The notes under the pieces were generated by a model. The model was not told where the DNA came from, ran no database searches, and saw only the letters and a list, made by a program, of their open reading frames with translations. From assembly GCA_902569415.1 (NCBI GenBank), contig CACFUH010000002.1, positions 1-64,000 of the forward strand: DNA of 64,000 nt, written 5' to 3'. This DNA comes from an uncultured Pelagibacteraceae bacterium (lineage in GTDB: Bacteria > Pseudomonadota > Alphaproteobacteria > Pelagibacterales > Pelagibacteraceae). Within the stretch, counting starts at the first letter, position 1. The number at the start of each line of letters is the position of its first letter. Shown one piece after another: positions 1 through 8,239 of this stretch. The position numbers and the translations under genes are program-made.

Positions 1-593
1 TTTTTATTTGTAAAATTTCCGCTTAATAAAAACCAATTTCTGCCTTCTTTGTCAAACAGAGCTGTAAAATAAAAATCTTCCAAATTTGACTCGCACATTA
101 TAAGAATTCTTTTTTCTATAGTTGGATTATTGAAATAATTTGAAGATTTAAAAACTCTACCCTGCCATTCAGTTTGAATAAAAGGAACTATTATTGCAGT
201 TTGAGCAATATCACTAGCTACGTCAATAGCATCTATAACATCCAGAAGTTGATCTGCATCCCTTTGTCTTCTACTTTGTTTTATATTATGAGCTTCGAGC
301 AGCTCATCTTGGCTTAAGTTGTCTATTTGATGCAATGTTCCTTCTTCAAACTTGATACTAGTTGAATTATCCACATTTAAGACAGTCTCTTCAATTTTAC
401 TGCTACTTTTAATATTTCCACCTTTTAGATCTTCAATTTTTTTTCCTATATCAGGCACTTCATCCGCTCCTTTTTTAAAAATTTTTCCTATACCTTTAAA
501 TGCTTTTATTATACCTCCTGGAGAAACAGCTTGAGCTTCATGCGAAATAAAAACTAAAAATGTAATTAATAAAATCTTGAAAATTCTTCTCAT
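1..593 (-). CDS. hypothetical secreted protein, 3' end truncated by window edge
   Basis: Open minus-strand frame from ATG at 593 through the window edge (MRRIFKILLITFLVFISHEAQAVSPGGIIKAFKGIGKIFKKGADEVPDIGKKIEDLKGG...), N-terminal signal peptide. Confidence 0.75.
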   Translation of the reverse strand, partial: MRRIFKILLITFLVFISHEAQAVSPGGIIKAFKGIGKIFKKGADEVPDIGKKIEDLKGGNIKSSSKIEETVLNVDNSTSIKFEEGTLHQIDNLSQDELLEAHNIKQSRRQRDADQLLDVIDAIDVASDIAQTAIIVPFIQTEWQGRVFKSSNYFNNPTIEKRILIMCESNLEDFYFTALFDKEGRNWFLLSGNFTNK

Positions 594-664
594 TTCAATA
601 AAAGTTATCAATAAACTAGAGACACGACTAGAGACTTTTGAGATAAAACAAGAAATATGAAGGT

Positions 665-892
665 GTGAACAAAGAAAACGCAAGTAAACTCTGGAAAATT
701 ATTCAGGAAGCTGGTGATTATTTACAAGGACAATTACCCGATCATCCAAATCATCCAAAAGGAAGAAATCCATATGCGCACGTAGCTATATGCGTAAAAA
801 GTAAATTTAATGCCAGTTACAAAGATATAGAGGATAAAAAGTTTGATGAAGTTATAAAGTATATTGAATTTTTAAAACAAAACCCTAGCTGA
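665..892 (+). CDS. small conserved hypothetical protein (75 aa), GTG start
   Basis: ORF track; ends 1 nt before the convergent downstream gene; protein-like composition. Confidence 0.65.
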   Translation: MNKENASKLWKIIQEAGDYLQGQLPDHPNHPKGRNPYAHVAICVKSKFNASYKDIEDKKFDEVIKYIEFLKQNPS

Positions 893-2008
893 TTATTGTT
901 TAGGAAAATAATCTTCTAATTTGCCTTCCCTATAAACATCTGCTGTACAACAATGAAGTCCGCCTCCAAAAGCATACGCATCTCTCATATCTACCGGTAC
1001 TACTTCCATTCCAAGTTTATCTAACTGCTCAGCTTGATAGACTTCACTTTTTTCTACACATACTGTTTTTGGATCTAAAACTAAAACATTCATAGAAAGC
1101 CAAACTGATGAATAACATAATGGAGGTGGAGAATTATGTGCTGGTTGAGCTGAATCAATTATCTCCCAATCATTATCCTCAAAAAGTTTTCTTTGTTCTT
1201 TTGGTAATCTTCTTTGTGGATTGTTAATAATTAATCCTGGTTTAATAGGTGTAAAAGTTGCATCAATATGTATTGGATAAGGATCTCCAGGAAAATTTAC
1301 TCCATGAACTCTGTGATCTTTATAATGTCTTTTTAGCCATTCTATTCCTTTTAAATTTGTTGTAAAACCATGCTGAACAATTAAATCTTTACCAAATCTA
1401 AGTATATCAGCTGCATCAAAAAGAGGCTCTTCTTCTGTTGTTACAAAAAATTTTTTTTCAGTCCATTCAAGCCTTTTTTGATCTCCTATTTTATCTGATA
1501 AATAATCCTTTCTATAATCAGCATCAGTTAATCTTGGTTTTGGAGCAGACTCGTGTTTCATATTTGGATCTGAGTTATAGTATTTTTGAATAAGAGGTCT
1601 GTAATTTAAATACTCAAACCATCTACATCTATAACTCATAGTTGCTTCTAACATTTCGTTTCCTACGGTAAGAATCACATCTCTAGCCGGCATACATCCA
1701 AACATGCTTTCTGCTTTCCAATCTGGGGTTGATATTTTTTGATTAAAATCTAGTGGTTGAGGTCTGTCTACTTTAATTCCTCTTTTTTTTAACATGTTAG
1801 CAAAATTGTCCAAAAGTTCATTTGCTTTATCAACTGTATCTTTTGTTCTGGGACCATATTGTCCTTTCATATCAGAATCTTCTGGTACCTTTGCATCTAA
1901 AGCTGGCTCTGGTGCAGGAATGCAGCAACCATCAGCTTTTCCAATGATCACATGTTTTAAAGGATCCCACTCATTCCAACTATTAACAATTATTTTTTCT
2001 GAACTCAT
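893..2008 (-). CDS. AGAT-type amidinotransferase (glycine amidinotransferase family)
   Basis: Motifs PIHIDATF and GGGLHCCTADVYREG match the catalytic His and Cys regions of AGAT-family enzymes. Confidence 0.85.
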   Translation of the reverse strand: MSSEKIIVNSWNEWDPLKHVIIGKADGCCIPAPEPALDAKVPEDSDMKGQYGPRTKDTVDKANELLDNFANMLKKRGIKVDRPQPLDFNQKISTPDWKAESMFGCMPARDVILTVGNEMLEATMSYRCRWFEYLNYRPLIQKYYNSDPNMKHESAPKPRLTDADYRKDYLSDKIGDQKRLEWTEKKFFVTTEEEPLFDAADILRFGKDLIVQHGFTTNLKGIEWLKRHYKDHRVHGVNFPGDPYPIHIDATFTPIKPGLIINNPQRRLPKEQRKLFEDNDWEIIDSAQPAHNSPPPLCYSSVWLSMNVLVLDPKTVCVEKSEVYQAEQLDKLGMEVVPVDMRDAYAFGGGLHCCTADVYREGKLEDYFPKQ

Positions 2009-2012
2009 TAAA

Positions 2013-2918
2013 TTAATTTAATGCAATAAATCTTCTATTACTTTTTATTATTAAGCTATAATAAAATATAGCTAAAAATATTAAAAAACCACCAATAATA
2101 GTATTTGTTTGTGGCACTTCATTAATTCCAAGCCATGGTAGCCAAACCCAAAATATTCCACCTATTACCTCTGTTAAAGAAAGCAAAGTAAGTTCTGCCG
2201 CAGGAATATTTTTCGATGCAATTGCGTATAATATCATACCTAAACAAACGATTGTTCCATGTACTGCAAATAAAGCTTGATTTTTGCTAGATGAAAAAAT
2301 GCTTAAATCTTTATTAATAATCACAATCAGAGATACTAAAAGGCAAATTAAGCCTGCCAAAGCAACTGTGGTAAATTTTGGAGTTTCTTTTCTCCATCTC
2401 AAACTTACTGAAAAAACTGAAAACCCTACTGCAGATACTATTCCTAAAACAAAACCAAAAAATGTATTTTTTTCATTATTTCCTATAGCCATTATTATAA
2501 TTCCAATAGTAGCAATCCCAATAGCTACCCAAACATTTATAGATATTGTTTCTTTTAAAAATAAAAAACCTAATAAGGCTGTAATAAATGGCATTGCAGC
2601 AAGACAAAGAAGAGTTATTGCTGCTGATGTATTTGTTATTGACCAAATAAAAGTAATCATCGCTGCTGCTAATCCACAACTACCTATAATACCGGAAACA
2701 CCTATTTTTTTATAATTACTGATAAATTCTATTCCTTCTTCCATATACAAGTAAAGATTAAGTAAAATAAATATTACCATTCCTCTCGTAAACAAATATT
2801 GCCAAGGAACTGTGTTAGCTTCATCAATATTACGAACGACATAAGGACCAAATGACCAAAAAATACCAGCCATTAGAACTACAGGTATAGCAAGTTGAGG
2901 ATTCTTTAATTTTTCCAT
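2013..2918 (-). CDS. EamA/DMT-family transporter
   Basis: About ten hydrophobic segments, EamA-like repeat pattern (FLFLKETISINVWVAIGIATIGI...). Confidence 0.85.
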   Translation of the reverse strand: MEKLKNPQLAIPVVLMAGIFWSFGPYVVRNIDEANTVPWQYLFTRGMVIFILLNLYLYMEEGIEFISNYKKIGVSGIIGSCGLAAAMITFIWSITNTSAAITLLCLAAMPFITALLGFLFLKETISINVWVAIGIATIGIIIMAIGNNEKNTFFGFVLGIVSAVGFSVFSVSLRWRKETPKFTTVALAGLICLLVSLIVIINKDLSIFSSSKNQALFAVHGTIVCLGMILYAIASKNIPAAELTLLSLTEVIGGIFWVWLPWLGINEVPQTNTIIGGFLIFLAIFYYSLIIKSNRRFIALN

Positions 2919-2978
2919 TTTGGATTATTAATACCTATTAATTAAATCCACAACAAAATTTGATTAATTAATATAAAT

Positions 2979-4217
2979 TTAATTTATACCTGTGAGTGTA
3001 TAACACTTTATATAATCATTTTTTTTGAAATTAGCTTTTCCGCTAGGAAATAATCCCCATACATTTGACTTGGTAAATGGTTTAATTCTAAATGACTCTT
3101 GTCCTTTTTGAACTTTAAAATCTGCTATACCTTTATTTGAAAATGATATTTGTCCTTTAATAAATCTAGTAAAATTTTTTTTCTTTTTAAACGGTGTTTT
3201 AAGCATAGCATTTATAGGTTTATTTTCACTTACCTCTGTAGAAAAATACAAATATGGTAATACAAAAAACCTAAAGCATGCTGCAGAAGAAATTGGATTT
3301 CCTGGTAATCCAAAAAAAGCTTTATTCCTTATAAATTTTGCAAACATTAAAGGCTTTCCAGGACGTATATAGGCACCTTTAAAAAAATACTTTAATTTAA
3401 ATTTTTTAATAATCTTTGGGACAAAATCAAATTTGCCTGCAGACACTGCGCCCGATGTTAAGATTAAATCATTTCTTGATTTTAAATTTTTCTTAATTTC
3501 ACTTTGAAATTTATTTAGATCATTATCTCTTAAAATTTTCTTTTCTACAAAATTAAAAGGTAAATTTTTTAAAAGAGATTTTAGATAGTAACTATTTGAA
3601 TTTCTAACTTTCCAGTTGGGTAGCTTGCTACTATTAGATATTTCATTTCCAGTTGTGTAAAAAACTATATTTGGTTTTTTTTTCACCATTATATTTTTTA
3701 TGCCTAAAGTTTTAAATGCTAAAATATGTTGAGAATTTATAATTTCTCCTCTTTTAATTACAATTTCACTCTTTTTAAAATCTGATCCTGCAAATCTTAT
3801 AAAATTATTTTTTTTTATTTTTTTATTTATAATTAAATACTTGGGTTTTGTTCTGCTTGGAAAAAATTGTGCCTCTTCTACAGGAATTATAGTATCAAAC
3901 GGTTTTTTGATTATAGCCCCTGTCATCACCTCAATTGCTGAAAATTTTGGAACTTTTTTAATATTTGGATTATCTCCTGCAGCTAAAGTTTTTATAATTT
4001 TAAATTTTAAAGATTTTTTTTTACTAAGATTTTTGGCCTCATTTGAATTAATCGCAAATCCATCAAACGCTGTATTGTTTGCTGCAGGATAATTGCAAGG
4101 TGAATTTAAATTAGCTGCTGAAATTCTATTAATCGAGTCCTCAGCAGAAACTTTTTCTGAATATATTTTTATTTTATTTTTTTTTAGTTCTAAAAGAGCT
4201 TTTTTATAATGTATCAT
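2979..4217 (-). CDS. moeA: molybdopterin molybdotransferase MoeA
   Basis: PCNYPAANNTAFDGFAI, TGAIIKKPFDTIIPVEE, TSGAVSAGKFDFV, GLPGNPISSAACF motifs. Confidence 0.92.
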   Translation of the reverse strand: MIHYKKALLELKKNKIKIYSEKVSAEDSINRISAANLNSPCNYPAANNTAFDGFAINSNEAKNLSKKKSLKFKIIKTLAAGDNPNIKKVPKFSAIEVMTGAIIKKPFDTIIPVEEAQFFPSRTKPKYLIINKKIKKNNFIRFAGSDFKKSEIVIKRGEIINSQHILAFKTLGIKNIMVKKKPNIVFYTTGNEISNSSKLPNWKVRNSNSYYLKSLLKNLPFNFVEKKILRDNDLNKFQSEIKKNLKSRNDLILTSGAVSAGKFDFVPKIIKKFKLKYFFKGAYIRPGKPLMFAKFIRNKAFFGLPGNPISSAACFRFFVLPYLYFSTEVSENKPINAMLKTPFKKKKNFTRFIKGQISFSNKGIADFKVQKGQESFRIKPFTKSNVWGLFPSGKANFKKNDYIKCYTLTGIN

Positions 4218-4218
4218 T

Positions 4219-4830
4219 TTAAATCTTGTCTAAATTTTCTTTTGCTTTTTCTAAATCTTTTTTAGTATTTATATTTAAAAATTTATCAAATTTTTCTTCA
4301 TTTATATTAATATTTTCATAACCAATCTTATCAGCCCATAACTCTACTTTTCTAAAGCTATTTTTTATATCTTTTTCTAATATTTCAATTAAATCCATTG
4401 ACCATAAACCAAAAATATTATGTCTCTTTTTATTGCTATTTAAAAAAATAAGTTTTTTTGAGGTTTCTTTAACTTTATTTTTTAGTTCACTTATTAATTT
4501 AATATCAAAAAAAGGCGTGTCACAAGGAAACGATGCTATCCATTTATAGTTTTTTTTATTTATTATAACCCACTTCATTGCTGTGAGTATGCCAACCAAA
4601 GGTCCAAGCTGCCCTTCTATACAATCTTCTACAACATGAATTTTATTATTTTTAAAATTAAATTCTTTATTATTTGAAATCACCAATATTTCAGCAAATT
4701 CTTTTTCTATTTTATTTATAGTGTGATCTAATAAAGTTTTATCACCTAATTTTGCAATTGATTTATCTTCACCAAATCTGCTTGATTTGCCTCCTGCTAA
4801 AATTATACCTAGAATGTTGTTTTCAATCAT
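4219..4830 (-). CDS. mobA: molybdenum cofactor guanylyltransferase MobA
   Basis: N-terminal GIILAGGKSSRFGEDKSIAKLGDKTLLDH and SFPCDTPFF. Confidence 0.9.
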   Translation of the reverse strand: MIENNILGIILAGGKSSRFGEDKSIAKLGDKTLLDHTINKIEKEFAEILVISNNKEFNFKNNKIHVVEDCIEGQLGPLVGILTAMKWVIINKKNYKWIASFPCDTPFFDIKLISELKNKVKETSKKLIFLNSNKKRHNIFGLWSMDLIEILEKDIKNSFRKVELWADKIGYENININEEKFDKFLNINTKKDLEKAKENLDKI

Positions 4831-4874
4831 TAAAAGAAATATAAATTATTAATTGTTTATTAAAAGAATTTAAA

Positions 4875-5273
4875 ATGGATCTAAAAATTTTACAAATTGC
4901 GTCAAATACCGAAAATAACAAAGTAATTAAAGACCACACTCATAAAGCGACACACAAAAATGCTATTTGTGGAGATCAAATGGAAATAAGCTTAAAAGTT
5001 AAGGAAAATAAAATTGTAGACTTTGGATATCAGTGCAAATCTTGTGTTTATTGTCAAGCCTCAGTAAGTCTTTTGTCAAGTAATTCAATTAATAAACCAG
5101 TCGAAAGTATTAAAAGTTTATTAAATGTAATTGAAACTTTTTTTGAAGACAATCTTGCAAATATCCCAAAAGAATGGAAAATTTTTAAAAAGATTTTTGA
5201 TAAAAAAAATATTGCTAGAAAAGATTGTTTGTTATTACCTTTTAAAGCAGTTTCAAAAGCATTAAAATTATAA
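4875..5273 (+). CDS. IscU/SufU/NifU-N-like iron-sulfur cluster scaffold protein
   Basis: NAICGDQMEISLKV...GYQCKSCVYCQASVSLLS...RKDCLLLPFKAV: three-Cys scaffold pattern. Confidence 0.8.
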   Translation: MDLKILQIASNTENNKVIKDHTHKATHKNAICGDQMEISLKVKENKIVDFGYQCKSCVYCQASVSLLSSNSINKPVESIKSLLNVIETFFEDNLANIPKEWKIFKKIFDKKNIARKDCLLLPFKAVSKALKL

Positions 5274-5274
5274 A

Positions 5275-5739
5275 ATGAAAAATTCACTTATTATAAAAGC
5301 TTTAATTGCTGGTTTATTTTCTTCAATTACAATTGGTGCATTAACCCTTCTTACATATAAAACAGAATTTGGAATTTTTTTAATTGCTTCTTTTGGTTCT
5401 ACTATGGTGTTACTTTATGGATATCCTGAGAGTCCATTTGCACAACCAAAAAATATTTTTTTTGGCCACCTAGCAACATCTTTGGCTGGTCTATTTGTGC
5501 TTTATTTTATTCCTTTGCCTTTATATATTAATTTACCTATAGCAGTTGGAGCGGGTGTTGCTTTGATGATTGTATTAAATATAACTCATCCCCCAGCAGG
5601 CGGTAATCCTATAATTGTAATAATGGGAAGCGTATCTTTAGATTATATAATAAATCCAATTATTTCTGGTACTATTATTGTTCTAATTTTTGGAGTAGTT
5701 TTAAATCGATTGATTTTAAAAAAAAAATACCCTTTGTAA
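5275..5739 (+). CDS. HPP-family integral membrane protein
   Basis: FGSTMVLLYGYPESPFAQPKNIFFGHLATSLAGL...THPPAGGNPIIVIMG. Confidence 0.85.
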   Translation: MKNSLIIKALIAGLFSSITIGALTLLTYKTEFGIFLIASFGSTMVLLYGYPESPFAQPKNIFFGHLATSLAGLFVLYFIPLPLYINLPIAVGAGVALMIVLNITHPPAGGNPIIVIMGSVSLDYIINPIISGTIIVLIFGVVLNRLILKKKYPL

Positions 5740-6576
5740 ATGGATATAAAATATAATGTTGTAAAGTTAAAAGGAAGTTCTACAGAAGAAATAAAAGACT
5801 CTGTTTCAGTAGAAGAACCTCTTGAAATGAATCTTAAATATAAGGTTGATGGAAAGTGGGAAACTGATCAACTATCCATTACAATGAGAACGCCAGGAAA
5901 TGATGAGGATTTAATATCTGGTTTTTTATTTAATGAAAGAATAATAGAAAATTTTTCTGATATAGAAAATATAGAAAAAATAGGAGAAAAGGTAGGAGAT
6001 TTTAATATTCAAAATAAAATAGTTGCAACCATAAATAATACTAAAAACATTGATATCGCAAAAATAAAAAGAAATTTTATAACTAATTCTTCATGTGGAG
6101 TTTGTGGAAAAACTTCTCTTGAAACAGTTGAGGTAATTAAAGAAAATAAATTAGATATCTCTTATCCTAAAATTAAAAAAGAAGTTATTTTAAAATCTCC
6201 AGAACTGCTAACAAGCGAACAATCTGAATTTTCTAAAACAGGTGGTATCCATGCAAGTTCTTTAATCGATAAAAATGGAAAAGTGATTGCAACAAGAGAG
6301 GATGTGGGAAGGCATAATGCTTTAGATAAACTTGTAGGTCACTCTCATAAAAAAAAACTAATTGATAATCATTCTCAATTTATTGCTTGCTCAGGAAGAT
6401 TAAATTTTGAATTAATTCAAAAAGGATTAATGTCTAATATTGGTCTTATGGCTGGTGTTGGTGCGCCAACGAGTCTTGCTATAGATCTAGCTAAAAGGTT
6501 TAAAATGACATTATTAGGCTTTGTAAAAAAAAATAGTTTCAATATATATACAAACAAAGAAAGAGTTTTATTTTAA
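5740..6576 (+). CDS. fdhD: formate dehydrogenase accessory sulfurtransferase FdhD
   Basis: RTPGNDEDLISGFLFNE, NSSCGVCGKTSLE, TREDVGRHNALDKLVG. Confidence 0.93.
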   Translation: MDIKYNVVKLKGSSTEEIKDSVSVEEPLEMNLKYKVDGKWETDQLSITMRTPGNDEDLISGFLFNERIIENFSDIENIEKIGEKVGDFNIQNKIVATINNTKNIDIAKIKRNFITNSSCGVCGKTSLETVEVIKENKLDISYPKIKKEVILKSPELLTSEQSEFSKTGGIHASSLIDKNGKVIATREDVGRHNALDKLVGHSHKKKLIDNHSQFIACSGRLNFELIQKGLMSNIGLMAGVGAPTSLAIDLAKRFKMTLLGFVKKNSFNIYTNKERVLF

Positions 6577-6580
6577 CTAT

Positions 6581-8239
6581 ATGTCAAAAAATATAAGCAA
6601 ATTATCTGGAAGAATAGGCTTAAAAGATAATTTATTTCAAAAATTATCTGAAAGATCTTTAAATTCCAAAAACGGTGAAGGAATGAAAGAGATTGCAGAT
6701 AAATATCATGTGGGAGTTTCTACTTTACATGGGGCTGAGAGTTTCTATGAATTTTTAAGACCTGCTCATAGAGAGAAAAAAGCTTTTGTTTGCAACGGAA
6801 GTGCATGTATGTGTGCGGGAACACAAGAGCCACTAAAGAAAAAATTAAAAGATAAACTTGGTGATGATAAAGTTGGTGAAATGTTTTGTTTAGGATATTG
6901 CTATGAAAATAATGCTTTCCATTATAATGGACAAAACTATGCCGGAAACGACATAAATAAAATTGACGATATAATTAAAGGTAAAGATTTAGAACAAGAA
7001 AAATTTTTTTCAAAGAGCTTTGCTTCAACAAGTTTTTTAATGGATGATGAGACTTCAGATCTTGATAAGTTTAAAAAACATTTAGTAAAATTTATTAATG
7101 CTGACAAACAAGAAATAATTAAATCTCTTTTGAATTCAAATTTAACTGGTAGAGGTGGTGCTGGTTTTCCGACTGGAATGAAATGGGACTTTTGTAGTAA
7201 AGCAAAATCAGAAAAGAAATATGTTATTTGTAATGCAGATGAAGGAGACTCTGGAGCTTATTCAGATAGATATTTACTAGAAGACCAACCTTTAAAGGTA
7301 ATATTTGGTATGATTATCTGTGGCTATGTTATTGGAAGTGATGAAGGAGTTTTATATATAAGGGGCGAATATCCTAAATCAATTGAAGCTTTAAATGCTT
7401 CAATCAATTTATTAAAAAATGAAGGCTTGTTAGGAAATAATATTCTTGGAACAAAATTTTCTTTTGATTTAAATATATGTATTGGTCAAGGAGCATATAT
7501 ATGTGGAGAAGAAACTGCGCTAATCGCATCTATAGAAGGTAGAAGAGCTGAAGTTGATGTTAGACCTCCCTTCCCTGTTACCGAAGGATTATACAAAAAA
7601 CCTACTGTTGTTAATAATGTAGAAACGCTCGCAGCAGCAACTGGAATTCTAATAAATGGATCTGAAAAATTTTCCGCGATAGGAAATAAAAAATCAGCTG
7701 GTACAAAGTTAGTTTGTCTCGACAGTTTTTTTAATAATCCAGGTGTTTATGAAATTGAAATGGGAACACCAATGAAAAAAGTTTTGTATGATATAGGTGG
7801 AGGGTTTAAAGAACCGATAAAAGCTTTGCAAGTTGGAGGGCCTTTAGGAGGAGTGATACCTATAAAAGAAGTTGAAAAATTAAACCTTGATTTTCAAGAA
7901 TTTACAGCAGCTGGTTTTATGTTGGGTCATGCAAGTATAGTGAGTATACCAAAAGATTTTCCTATGGTTGATTATATTCATCATTTATTTGAATTCACTG
8001 CAGAAGAATCATGTGGAAAATGTTTTCCTGGAAGACTTGGTTCTTACAGAGGAAAAGAGATGTTTGATCAATTAAAAAATAAAACATCCAAAATCCCTCT
8101 AAAACTACTTAATGAATTGTTAGTAACAATGAAAAAAGGTTGTTTATGCGCCTTATGTGGGGCAATACCTACTCCTATAATGAATATACTAAAGTATTTT
8201 GGAGATGAAATGAAAAATGATATGATAAAAGAAAATTAA
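6581..8239 (+). CDS. fdsB: NAD-dependent formate dehydrogenase, fused gamma/beta subunit (NuoE+NuoF-like)
   Basis: N-terminal NuoE-like 2Fe-2S domain (CNGSACMCAG...CLGYCYENNA) followed by NuoF-like FMN/NADH domain (GRGGAGFPTGMKW, CNADEGDSGAY, ESCGKCFPGR). Confidence 0.92.
   Translation: MSKNISKLSGRIGLKDNLFQKLSERSLNSKNGEGMKEIADKYHVGVSTLHGAESFYEFLRPAHREKKAFVCNGSACMCAGTQEPLKKKLKDKLGDDKVGEMFCLGYCYENNAFHYNGQNYAGNDINKIDDIIKGKDLEQEKFFSKSFASTSFLMDDETSDLDKFKKHLVKFINADKQEIIKSLLNSNLTGRGGAGFPTGMKWDFCSKAKSEKKYVICNADEGDSGAYSDRYLLEDQPLKVIFGMIICGYVIGSDEGVLYIRGEYPKSIEALNASINLLKNEGLLGNNILGTKFSFDLNICIGQGAYICGEETALIASIEGRRAEVDVRPPFPVTEGLYKKPTVVNNVETLAAATGILINGSEKFSAIGNKKSAGTKLVCLDSFFNNPGVYEIEMGTPMKKVLYDIGGGFKEPIKALQVGGPLGGVIPIKEVEKLNLDFQEFTAAGFMLGHASIVSIPKDFPMVDYIHHLFEFTAEESCGKCFPGRLGSYRGKEMFDQLKNKTSKIPLKLLNELLVTMKKGCLCALCGAIPTPIMNILKYFGDEMKNDMIKEN

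Noticed and set aside
2284-2715. 143-aa plus-strand ORF
   Set aside because: Fully antisense to a convincing DMT transporter gene; low-complexity translation typical of the reverse strand of a membrane protein gene.
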